Shown in pieces: positions 1 through 8,516 of a DNA stretch of 27,078 nucleotides (its first letter is position 1; each line of letters starts with the position of its first letter). This DNA is from Glaciozyma antarctica PI12. Lineage: Eukaryota; Basidiomycota; Microbotryomycetes; Kriegeriales; Camptobasidiaceae. The notes under the pieces are model-generated. The model saw nothing but the letters and a program-made list of their open reading frames with translations. It was not told where the DNA came from and searched no databases. A program made the translations under genes and the position numbers. Location: contig KZ627146.1 of the NCBI GenBank assembly GCA_002917775.1, positions 1-27,078 on the forward strand, read 5' to 3'.

Positions 1-355
1 AAACACCTATCTGAACGAAAACTTATAAGAGTATGACAATAACAATATATCTATATAGGTATACACCCTATCATCCGAAAACTTATAAGAGTATGACAAT
101 ATATATTATTACACGATTTTATATAAGAGAGAGAGAAGTTATATGGACATAAGAGAGAAGATAGTTTTATATAAGAGAGAGAGAAGTTATAGGAACTAGA
201 TAGTTTTATATAAGAGAGAGAGAAGTTATAGGAACTAGCCGGTTCAGTTTAATATACAGTTAAGGCAGAACTGGGGGAGTAAGGGTTAATCTCTTTTAGA
301 GTCCCTCCGGGGAGGTGTTGTCACCTGAAAAGGTACCCTGGACAAAGGGATAATA
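1..355. repeat. Left copy of the inverted repeat
   Basis: This stretch is the reverse complement of 26486-26844, from AAACACCTATCTGAACG at the window edge to GGACAAAGGGATAATA. The copies are identical apart from about eight one-base length changes, mostly in homopolymers (A4/A5, T4/T5 twice, G3/G4, C3/C4). It contains two copies of CTTATAAGAGTATGACAA pointing into the molecule, three copies of a TATATAAGAGAGAGAGAAG unit, and a GC-rich hairpin block at 299-344. Near-terminal inverted repeats are typical of linear mitochondrial DNAs; an assembly fold-back or a circular molecule with a large inverted repeat would look the same here. Confidence 0.9.
117..239. repeat. Three-copy purine-rich repeat inside the inverted repeat
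   Basis: The unit TTTTATATAAGAGAGAGAG followed by AAGTTATA occurs three times at about 42-46 bp spacing, twice followed by GGAACTAG. Its core TATAAGAGA is the same word found in the spacer motif TATAAGAGAYTGAC, so it may be promoter-derived. The mirror copy lies at about 26604-26727. Confidence 0.75.
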
Positions 356-437
356 CTATGGTGGGTGATAGTTATTAAGACGTATCTAATACAACTATGA
401 GATACGAACATCTATCAGTCTATCTACCAGAAACACG

Positions 438-526
438 GGGCGAGAAAAAGATTCGAACTTTCAGATAGAGACAATCTATACGGTCGATTAGCAATCGACT
501 TCACTTTACCAATAGATGACTCGCCC
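438..526 (-). tRNA. trnS(gcu): tRNA-Ser(GCU)
   Basis: On the minus strand the acceptor GGGCGAG pairs with CTCGCCC. The anticodon loop TTGCTAA carries GCU, there is a long variable arm as expected for Ser, and the T loop is TTCGAAT. One T too many lies between the T stem (CTTTT) and the acceptor strand, a probable homopolymer overcount. It decodes AGY serine codons. Confidence 0.85.
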
Positions 527-589
527 TATATTATATTATGATACACTTTCTTATACCTAAGGTGAGTTGTTGGAGATCCTGTTTTCTTT

Positions 590-670
590 TAGCCGATTCG
601 AACTCGTAGATAGAAACACTATAGGGTCGATTAGCAATCAACTTCACTTTACCAATAGATGATTTGGCCC
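590..670 (-). pseudogene. Degenerate second copy of tRNA-Ser(GCU)
   Basis: From its 5' end through the GCU anticodon arm and variable arm this copy matches the intact tRNA-Ser at 438-526 closely. The 3' side has diverged: the T stem no longer pairs, and the 5' acceptor GGGCCAA has no complement after the TTCGAAT loop. It is most likely a tandem duplicate that lost function. Rescue by tRNA editing of the acceptor, known in some chytrid mitochondria, is possible but would not mend the T stem. Confidence 0.65.
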
Positions 671-696
671 TTATTGATACACTACAGTTTATTACT

Positions 697-767
697 AGGT
701 GTTGGCAGACTCGAACTGCCGACCATTGAGTTAAAAGCTAAACGCTCTACCACTGAGCTAAACACCC
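697..767 (-). tRNA. trnK(uuu): tRNA-Lys(UUU)
   Basis: The minus strand folds with acceptor GGGTGTT/AACACCT (one G-U), D arm AGCTCAGTGGTAGAGC, anticodon loop CTTTTAA and T arm CGGCAGTTCGAGTCTGCC. There is one pyrimidine mismatch in the anticodon stem. The anticodon UUU gives lysine. Confidence 0.9.
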
Positions 768-803
768 TGTACGACTAAACCGTTAGTCTAGTCTATAGCT
801 TAC

Positions 804-876
804 TGGGTCAACTTGATTCGAACAAGTATCATGGACCTCCAAAAAAATACCCGTCATGCCATTAGACCATGACCCA
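804..876 (-). tRNA. trnQ(uug): tRNA-Gln(UUG), anticodon loop oversized
   Basis: The acceptor TGGGTCA/TGACCCA and the T arm ACTTGTTCGAATCAAGT are perfect on the minus strand. The anticodon region reads GGGTATTTTTTTGGAGGTCC, with seven Ts before GGA, giving a loop about three bases too long and a weak stem. The best anticodon is UUG (Gln). The excess Ts fit the homopolymer expansions seen elsewhere in the window. Confidence 0.75.
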
Positions 877-895
877 ATTTATGTGCGTGAAAGGA

Positions 896-967
896 TACCA
901 AATCCGTGAATCGAACACAGGATTGCTACTTACAAGGTAGCCGTTTTACCACTAAACCAATCTGGCA
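896..967 (-). tRNA. trnT(ugu): tRNA-Thr(UGU)
   Basis: The minus strand folds with acceptor TGCCAGA/TTTGGTA (two G-U pairs), D arm TTGGTTTAGTGGTAAAAC, anticodon stem GCTAC/GTAGC around CTTGTAA, and T loop TTCGATT. The anticodon UGU gives threonine. Confidence 0.9.
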
Positions 968-1026
968 TTTCTCACACACTAAAACACATGCTCATTTTAG
1001 GTTATTAAATATCTCCAATAGATAGG

Positions 1027-1062
1027 GAGGGTAGTCATTTTACCACTAAACTAATCTGTCTA
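1027..1062 (-). pseudogene. 5'-half fragment of a tRNA-Thr
   Basis: The minus strand reads CAGATTAGTTTAGTGGTAAA followed by ATGACTACC, matching acceptor, D arm and 5' anticodon stem of the adjacent tRNA-Thr (896-967). The similarity stops at the anticodon loop; no 3' half follows. It is a partial duplicate left between two intact tRNAs. Confidence 0.65.
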
Positions 1063-1095
1063 CATCCCTAGTTGGTACAAGGAACATACATATAT

Positions 1096-1165
1096 AGACT
1101 GGACTGGAATCGAACCAGCGTGCACATCATGAAGAGATGTTATCCTACCATTAGATGACCAATCC
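1096..1165 (-). tRNA. trnE(uuc): tRNA-Glu(UUC)
   Basis: The minus strand has acceptor GGATTGG/CCAGTCT, D arm TCATCTAATGGTAGGAT, anticodon stem ACATC/GATGT around TCTTCAT, and T loop TTCGATT. The anticodon UUC gives glutamate. Confidence 0.88.
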
Positions 1166-1180
1166 TTTAGGCTAACGAAT

Positions 1181-1249
1181 GCGAACTTAGGAATCGAAAC
1201 CTAAAACTACTAGGCATGAGCCAATAATGATACCGTTTCACCAATTCGC
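1181..1249 (-). tRNA. trnM(cau): tRNA-Met(CAU)
   Basis: The minus strand has acceptor GCGAATT/AGTTCGC, anticodon stem ATTGG/CTAGT around CTCATGC (anticodon CAU) and a T arm TTAGG..CCTA. The T loop reads TTTCGATT, one T longer than usual, probably another homopolymer expansion. I cannot tell an initiator from an elongator species. Confidence 0.82.
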
Positions 1250-1346
1250 GTTTGGGCTAATACACCTGAAAGGGAATAGCACTTTACCTTACATCTTATA
1301 TTCTAATATCTTAAACCTTTAGCTATGTCTCTTATAGGTACGTAAT

Positions 1347-1362
1347 GAAAGGGGATTATAAT
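1347..1362 (-). terminator. 3'-end motif after nad4
   Basis: In the nad4 sense the sequence reads TATAATCCCCTTTCAT and begins within ten bases of the TAA stop. The same word follows most other transcription units in the window, so I read it as a transcript 3'-end processing or termination signal. Confidence 0.7.
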
Positions 1363-1365
1363 AGA

Positions 1366-2817
1366 TTATTCGTATAACAGTGCTGATACTGAGTAATGTA
1401 GGTCAGTAAGAATAATGTTAGGGAATAGTCCGAATAGGAACATAGTAAAGGCTAATGGTAGTAATACCATGAACTCACGTCGAGTTAAGTCAATAGCATA
1501 TCCAAGGTATGGGCTTCATGAACCGTTACATAATCGAGCGTAAAGCCAGATTGAGTATGCAGCAGATAGGATGATACCGGAACTCATAGCAAGACCAACT
1601 AGTGGACTACGCTGTATTGAACCTGTTAGACACATAAACTCTCCAATCCAGTTAACTGTAAGTGGAGTTGACATATTACCTAGAATGAATAGGAAGAATA
1701 TGGCTGAGAATAACGGCATGTATTGAGTCAGACCCCGGTAGTATCGAATTACACGTGTATGATATCGATCGTATAGAACACCACCTACACAGAAGAACAT
1801 AGCTGGAGATACTATACCGTGAGCAATACCAAGCATGATTGCACCTTCGATTCCCTGTAATGTATTAGAGAATAGACCGATAACAACCACTGACATGTGG
1901 GCGATAGATGAGTACGCAACAAGTACTTTGAAATCTGTTTGTCGTAGTGTAGTTAATGAACTGTACACTAATGTAACAACAGCAATAGTTTGCACTAGAG
2001 GTGAGAAGTAAGATGTTGCCTCAGGTAAGAATGGGATTAATACACGTAAGAATCCGTATGTAGCCAACTTAAGAATAAGTCCAGCTAGAATCATAGAAGC
2101 ACCAACTGGCGCCTCAACATGTGCCCGGCTTAATCAGATGTGAACTGGTAATAGCGGAGTCTTAACAGCAAGACTCAGGAAGATAGCAAGCCATAGTCAG
2201 CGTTGACTATCAAAGCTAATGTCGGCTAATGAGATCACCTCAAAGTCACTACTACCAACGTTGTAGAAGATAACTATGAAGGCTAATAGCATGAATAGTG
2301 AACCTAATAGTGTATATAGGAACAGTAAGAAAGAGGCACGTACACGGTCTGCACTAGCACCTCATACCCCAAATAATTAAGAATAGTGGGATTAATACTG
2401 CCTCGAAAAAATACGTAGAATAGAAGAAGATCTAATACTACGAATAATGCAACTAGTAGACTTTCAAGTACAAGGAAAGCAATCATAAATGTTTTGATAT
2501 TGTGTTTAACATTATCCCAACTAGCTAATACACATATTGGTAGTGTAAATGTTGTAAGTAATACGAAGTAAAGTGAAAGACCATCAACTCCTATGTGCAT
2601 GTGCAGATAGTCAAGTTGGTTGAACTCAACTGTAAACTGGTAGGCTGACGAGCTTGAGTCAAACTCTCCTCACATTATCATTGATAATATGAATGTCACT
2701 ACAGTTGTTAGAAGTGCAACACGTTTAACACGTGAGATTTGTAATGGTGTAGACTCACTCATTGGGGGCTAAGATTAAAGCACCAAGTAGTGGTATAAGT
2801 ATAAGTCCTGTAAGCAT
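1366..2817 (-). CDS. nad4: NADH dehydrogenase subunit 4
   Basis: Membrane-arm proton-pumping subunit of respiratory complex I. It is recognised by PVHIWLSRAHVEAPVGAS, FKVLVAYSSIAHMS and the C-terminal FPNIILTDLHYS; multiple hydrophobic helices run throughout. Start chosen is the ATG at 2817 (MLTGLILIPLLGALIL), stop TAA at 1366. Trp codons include TGA (HIW, NGSW), fixing code 4. Three one-base expansions interrupt the frame: the G5 run at 2764-2768, the A6 run at 2406-2411, and AAA or CCCC at 2367-2373 (plus-strand view). Without them the gene is 483 codons including the stop, normal for the family. The last ~750 bases are free of such sites. It heads the nad4 unit, with an AGGAGGT a few tens of bases before the start. 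Confidence 0.95.
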
Positions 2818-3249
2818 AATAATAATGAATAGATTTACCTCCTACTCTAAGCACCCTTTCATGAAGTTAGGGTAGCAAAGCAGTATGATTATATAATCAC
2901 AATAGAAACTTGCCCTACTCTACAGAAGAGTCATTGAAACACAACATAGAATAAGACAGGGTGGTCAGGTATTTATCCTGACGTTATCTTATATATGCCG
3001 CTTGTATTATAAGAGAGATACAAGTAATATCATGTTACTGTATTATCATTGCAACTCGTCCCCGGCGGGACGAAGGGGGTTAGTATTCTTACATACTACG
3101 ACACAGTGCTAATTTGATGTAGTACACGCTGTAGCTCTGTGTATATAGTATATTCTTTGTGTATATAGTTTGTCATACTCTTATATAACGACACGAGTGT
3201 GTAGTTCGCTAGTATTATTGAGGACATTCCCAAGAAAAGCATACTACTT
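2818..3249. other. Spacer between nad3 and nad4
   Basis: No gene is seen. The spacer holds a perfect GC-rich hairpin CGTCCCCGGCGGGACG near 3057-3072, a minus-oriented TATAAGAGTATGACAA word near 3170-3187 that could serve as a promoter for nad4, and a short direct duplication of TTTGTGTATATAG. Confidence 0.6.
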
Positions 3250-3266
3250 AAAAGGGGAATTATGAT
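3250..3266 (-). terminator. 3'-end motif after nad3
   Basis: Sense reading is TCATAATTCCCCTTTTAAG, a one-base variant of the common ATAATCCCCTTTT, starting about ten bases after the nad3 stop. It would end the nad2-nad3 transcript. Confidence 0.65.
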
Positions 3267-3275
3267 AATAATAGA

Positions 3276-3663
3276 TTAGGCCTCGATAGGAGTACGGTTA
3301 ATTGAAGATCGGTGATCAGTGAACTTAAGAGCTCCCTTACCGAATTCGTAGCAGAAACCAACAGTTAATAGTACTAAGAAGCTTGTGGCTACCCAGAATC
3401 CATATGCAGTTACTTGGTATAATGTAACAGCTACAGGGAATAGAACAGCAATCTCAAGATCGAAAAATTAAGAACAGTATACCTACAAGATAATACTGAA
3501 TTGCAAATGGTGCACGAACTTGACCGTATACAGGGGTTAAACCCCACACTCATAAGGAGTGACTTTCTCAGTATCGGGACGGGTGTACTGCTAATAGCAC
3601 GTTAAGAGCTAATAGAATACCTACAAGAATAGGTACGAAGAATAATAGAACAATCATTGTCAT
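3276..3663 (-). CDS. nad3: NADH dehydrogenase subunit 3
   Basis: Small membrane subunit of complex I. Diagnostic blocks are [33 protein letters not shown] and [15 protein letters not shown] at 3663 shares its A with the nad2 stop (TAATG), so the two genes are read from one transcript; stop TAA is at 3276. Four one-base expansions are inferred from the conserved blocks: GGG 3581-3583, CCCC 3542-3545, GGGG 3533-3536, and AAAAA 3463-3467 (plus-strand view). Discounting them leaves 128 codons with stop, the usual size. Because TGA is Trp, the shifted stretch stays open and could be mistaken for a divergent protein. Confidence 0.92.
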
Positions 3664-5232
3664 TAGTAACCATAGATAGACATAGCCATTAACTGAGTGC
3701 TATTTAATATTAGTGATGGCTGTAGTACGAATAGTACAATGAATAGTGTAAGAACAGCTATTACGTAACTATGTGTACTAGTTAGAACTGCAGGTGCTTG
3801 ACTTGAAGTTCCAGCTACTGGCGCATCGAAGTAAAGTACACGTACCACTCGTAAGTAGTATGCTGCACTTACTACACTAGCTACAATTGCAACTATTGAG
3901 ATGAAGTAGTAACCGTTGTGTATTGCAGTGTATAGAACTGCATACTTAGCGAAGAATCCCATTAGTGGAGGCACACCAGCCATAGAGAATAGACAGATAG
4001 TCATACTTAATGCAAGGATAGGGTTCTGTCGGAATTGTCCACTTAACTGTGAAATGAACTGTACATCACTACTCTGAGATGATCCAGATGTCTGTCGGCT
4101 ATGGATTAGATATCCGAAGGCTAATAGAATAAAGAATGAGTTTAAACTAGTTAAGCTATACTGAATTAAGTAGAATAGGAATGCGTCAATAGATTCTTGA
4201 CCACTAACAGCAAGTGCTAGTAGCATGAAACCTACGTGTGATATAGTACTGTAAGCAAACAGTCGTTTAATACGGAACTGTGCTAATCCAACTACTGTAC
4301 CAGTGATTAGTGATAGTAATGAACAAACTAATAGTAGAGCTTGTCATACGTTAACAGTTACGTCACCTAATGAAAGTCCAATACCTTCAGTTAATGAGTG
4401 TAATGTTAATAGCAGGATGAAGATAGAGATCTTAGGCATTACAGCAAGTCATGTTGTAACGATTGTAGGAACTCCGTCATATACATCTGGTGCCCAGTTG
4501 TGGAATGGAGCTGATCCAACTTTGAATAAGAAACCCAACTGTCATAATAACTAAACCAAGAATTACTCCTTGTGTTACGTTATCGGATGAAGATACAGAC
4601 ACTAAACTACTGATAGCGTCAAGGTTAGTTAGACCAGTGTATCCGTAGATTAGGCTTGAACCTAGTAAGATGAAGGCTGAAGATAAAGCACCTAATAAGA
4701 AGTACTTCAGTCCAGCTGCTGTAGCAGACTCACTGTTTCGGTAAAGAGCAGCAAGAATGTAAACAGCGAAACTTTGTAGCTCAATAGCTAAGTACAGTGA
4801 CACTAAGTCAGTACTAGATATTAAGAATGAGGCACCAATTGTAGTGAATACAATGATCATAGGATACTCAGCAATAGTAGGTCGAACAGTATCACCTGTA
4901 AGATTAGCAGTATTAACTGATGATGCTCATGGTAGAAGAATTAGTCCCCCCAACAATGAATATGAATAATTCAATTGCCATAGAGACTGTACTAACGTGA
5001 AACAGTCCACTATAAAGACTTACCCCCCGACCCCTATAGTAGTAACGTAGTAAGCGTTAAACGATAGTGCCGCGGCGAAGAAGAATGTTATAGAGGTCGC
5101 CCGGGTCAGCTGCACGGCCGATATATTTGAAGAAGAAAGCGGTATCGCAATTAACAGGGATAATAGTGAAATAACTAGCATTACATAACCTACAGTAAGT
5201 TTTTGTTTGAGATGTGATTCTTTGATAATCAT
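3663..5232 (-). CDS. nad2: NADH dehydrogenase subunit 2
   Basis: Membrane-arm antiporter-like subunit of complex I. Recognised by [69 protein letters not shown] and [11 protein letters not shown]. The ATG at 5232 ([12 protein letters not shown]) lies 6 bases from tRNA-Gly. Expansions are inferred at the C6 run 5023-5028 (two extra bases, or one missing), C6 4946-4951 (one) and AAA 4531-4533 (one); with four removed the gene is 522 codons with stop. About 860 bases from 4530 to the stop are clean. It overlaps nad3 by one base. Confidence 0.94.
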
Positions 5233-5238
5233 ATAAAT

Positions 5239-5308
5239 ACGCAGGAACAGGATCGAACTGTTGAGAACTCATTGGAAGTGAGTTATGTTACCACTACATC
5301 ACATGCGC
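5239..5308 (-). tRNA. trnG(ucc): tRNA-Gly(UCC)
   Basis: The minus strand has acceptor GCGCATG/CCTGCGT with one T-C mismatch, anticodon stem CTCAC..GTGAG-like pairing around CTTCCAA, and T arm AACAGTTCGATCCTGTT. The anticodon UCC gives glycine. It sits 6 bases upstream of nad2. Confidence 0.87.
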
Positions 5309-5373
5309 TTGTTTAGATATGCATATCTATAGACATAGGCATATATCTTAGTATATTTATTCTCTCATCTACT

Positions 5374-5445
5374 ACACTCCACAGGAATCGAACCCATAAT
5401 CTGCTCATCCGAAGTGAGACGCGTTACCAATTACGCTAGAAGTGC
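5374..5445 (-). tRNA. trnR(ucg): tRNA-Arg(UCG)
   Basis: The minus strand has acceptor GCACTTC/GGAGTGT, D arm TAGCGTAATTGGTAACGC, anticodon loop CTTCGGA (UCG) and T loop TTCGATT. It would read CGN arginine codons. Confidence 0.88.
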
Positions 5446-5523
5446 TTTCTACATCTAACTAGACCAGAATAGGACCTGTTATACCTAGAGTAATATATGA
5501 GAAGATAACGTATATTAATAATT

Positions 5524-5605
5524 ACAAGTAGTGGGACTTGAACCCACATGGTTGGTGACCACGGTTTCCTAAGAACCGCCCGGCTACCAATTACGGCATA
5601 CTTGC
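5524..5605 (-). tRNA. trnL(uag): tRNA-Leu(UAG)
   Basis: The minus strand has acceptor GCAAGTA/TACTTGT, anticodon stem CGGTT/AACCG around CTTAGGA (UAG), a class II variable arm TGGTCACCAACCA, and T arm GTGGGTTCAAGTCCCAC. It reads CUN leucine codons. Confidence 0.92.
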
Positions 5606-5623
5606 TTTATATACCTACCCTTA

Positions 5624-5642
5624 TAAAAGGGGGATTATAATA
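5624..5642 (-). terminator. 3'-end motif between atp9 and tRNA-Leu
   Basis: In minus sense the sequence reads ATTATAATCCCCCTTTTATA. It lies about 285 bases downstream of the atp9 stop and just before tRNA-Leu, and so would close the atp9 transcript. Confidence 0.6.
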
Positions 5643-5923
5643 GTATTGTTAATTAAACTATGAGTATAGTAATAAGAAACTCATCATACTTTCTCAAAGC
5701 ATTTAACTTTAGAGAGAAGATCATGTCTTTGCTTACTATACACCTCAACTTAACATCCTGTTATCCCGGCGGCCCAGGATAGGGTAAATAAAGTATAGAG
5801 GTAGATGATAAACATTAGGCGTATGATCGTTGAAGGGGAATATCCTTGCTAGTCAATTAAACCTATAAACTATTACTTCAAGAGAAGTGTTATCGAATAT
5901 AAAACAATGTTCTAGCATATAGC
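5643..5923. other. Spacer downstream of atp9
   Basis: No gene is seen. It contains a GC-rich hairpin TATCCCGGCGGCCCAGGATA near 5762-5781. It is probably the atp9 3' untranslated region. Confidence 0.5.
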
Positions 5924-6729
<806 letters not shown>

Positions 6730-7761
6730 ATGTCAATCTTTACATCACCACTAGAGCAGTTTGAAGTTACTTCTTTCGTTTGCTCTTAACTCACCATTAC
6801 TTGGAGGAGTTAACTTTTCATTAACTAACTTAGGGTTCTACTCATTAGTAGTTCTACTATTATCAATCGGTGTGCACGTTCTTGCATCAAACGACCGACG
6901 TCTTGTACCTAGCCGATGATCAGTTGGACTAGAGTCATCATACGCATCACTACACGGTATGGTTAAGGAGCAAATTGGATCAGCTAACGAGATGTACTTG
7001 CCATTCATCTACGCCCTATTCTTCTTCATCATCATCGCTAACCTTAACGGTAACGTACCATACGGTTACACTTTAACTACATCTATTATCGTATCAATCG
7101 GTCTTAGTTTCACAATCTTCTTCGGTGTAACAATCCTAGGTCTTTACCGACACGGTGTTCACTTCTTCTCATACTTCGTTCCAGCAGGAACTCCTATCGG
7201 AATGGTACCTCTACTAGTTCTTATTGAGTTAATCTCATACCTAGCTCGTGCATTCAGTTTAGGAGTGCGTTTATAATGAGCGCCTCTCGCATACTCCTTC
7301 TCCCATATTGATGGTGAGTGGTACAAAGTGCGGGGAGATAATTTAACTATATGCCGGGACTCCTAATCGCAAACTACCATCACGTGGTTATAATGTAAGT
7401 GATGAACATAGGACAATCAGCAGGTAATTATTACCTCAACGATCACACGTTAAACCATGGACTCTCAATGTTACATAATGAGAGTATGTGTAAGATATGA
7501 TCTATCTAAGCTTTGTATAGCAACTACAGGGCTTAAATGTTATTCGCCAACATGGTTGCTGGTCACACACTACTTAAAATTCTAAGTGGTATGTTATGGC
7601 CTATCTTAACTTCAGGTGTTGTTATGTTCTTCGTAGCATTACTACCTATGGCAATCTTCCTAGCTCTTGTAGGACTGGAGATCGCTGTTAGTTTCATCCA
7701 AGCCTACGTATTCGTTGTGCTTACTTGTGTTTACTTACGTGACGCAATTGACTTACACTAA
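6730..7761 (+). CDS. atp6: ATP synthase F0 subunit a (two exons)
   Basis: Stator subunit that forms the proton channels of ATP synthase. Exons are 6730-7270 and 7540-7761; the junction restores SLGVRL-FANMVAGH, with a U before and a G ending the intron. Conserved blocks are SPLEQFEV at the start, FFSYFVPAGTPIG, LIELISYLARAFSLGVRL, and VGLEIAVSFIQAYVFVVLTCVYLRDAIDLH at the end (two blocks quoted in part), including the essential channel arginine in ARAFSLGVRL. VPSRWSVGLE uses TGA for Trp. One expansion is inferred at TTT 6779-6781, 50 bases into the gene; without it the gene has 254 codons with stop. Confidence 0.95.
7271..7539 (+). other. Group I intron in atp6, no ORF
   Basis: A 269-base intron with 5' exon U and terminal G. 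The core has AATCAGCAGGTAATTATTAC followed by CTCAACGATCACACG near 7417-7450, the usual P6-P7 part of group I introns. No endonuclease frame is present. It lies at the conserved LGVRL/FANM position. Confidence 0.85.
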
Positions 7762-7781
7762 TACTGCTTATCTAATTATTT

Positions 7782-7798
7782 TTATAATCCCCCTTTCT
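7782..7798 (+). terminator. 3'-end motif after atp6
   Basis: TTATAATCCCCCTTTCT begins about 21 bases after the atp6 stop, in sense orientation. Confidence 0.65.
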
Positions 7799-7840
7799 AT
7801 GAAAAATATAAGGAATGGTATATAGATTATAGAATACATA

Positions 7841-7911
7841 GCGAGATTAATTTAACGGTTAGAATACATACTTTACACGTATGTTGCAGTAGTTCGACTC
7901 TACTATCTCGT
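7841..7911 (+). tRNA. trnV(uac): tRNA-Val(UAC)
   Basis: The plus strand has acceptor GCGAGAT/ATCTCGT, anticodon stem CATAC/GTATG around TTTACAC (UAC), and T arm AGTAGTTCGACTCTACT. It is the only tRNA on the plus strand here and follows the atp6 3'-end motif. Confidence 0.93.
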
Positions 7912-8130
7912 ATCAATATAGTCTGAAACATACTTTCATTACTTTGTTCCGCCACCTTTCTAGCAAGGACACAGTAGTTAAAAATAAGGCTTGTCATATT
8001 CTTATATAAATAACTACGTAAGAAGAAAGTATGCTGTAAGACACCCTTCCTTACGTAGGCTAAGCAATGCCATAGATATTGTTTTAAGTCTATTACATCA
8101 GGACCGGGATAATCTAATTAAAGATGACGT

Positions 8131-8516
8131 TGTGTATATATATTGTCATACTCTTATAGATTTCGGATGTTTAGATGTGTACGAATATATTGTCATGTTC
8201 TTATAGATTTCGGATGTTCAGATCTGTACCTATACATATATATTGTCATACTCTTATACCATTTCGGATGTTACGCCTCTGTTCGAAAGGTGCGAGTGTA
8301 GCCTTTTACGTTAGTAATAGGATACCAGGAGCATGCGAGTGTAGCAGTAAATACAAGGGCTTAAAGGCCTATAGCAACTAAAGTTTAATAAACAAAATAT
8401 TATTTGTGATCTGTTGAACTTAATAGTATATGTATTGGGCCTAAAGTATATTGCATGTAACCATTTTAATGATTAGTTTAGGTGGGGTCATGTAATGAGA
8501 AGAATTATATAAACAA
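8131..8516. repeat. Diverged internal copy of the right-end sequence
   Basis: This region matches about 26740-27074: both have repeated TTGTCATACTCTTATA and TTTCGGATG, then GCGAGTGTA, CCTTTTACGT, AGTAATAGG, GGAGCATGCGAGTGTA, TACAAGGGCTTAA, AATAGTATATGTATT, and ATGAGAAGAA with ATATAAA. Identity is patchy, with conserved blocks and variable links, as in a structured RNA or an old duplication. Short open frames here are not convincing genes. I do not recognise a known RNA; the 5' part of rnl was considered and could not be shown. Confidence 0.7.

Noticed and set aside
7991-8381. Two short plus-strand frames in the interior repeat
   Set aside because: They run through noncoding repeats shared with the right end, have no initiation context and no conserved residues.
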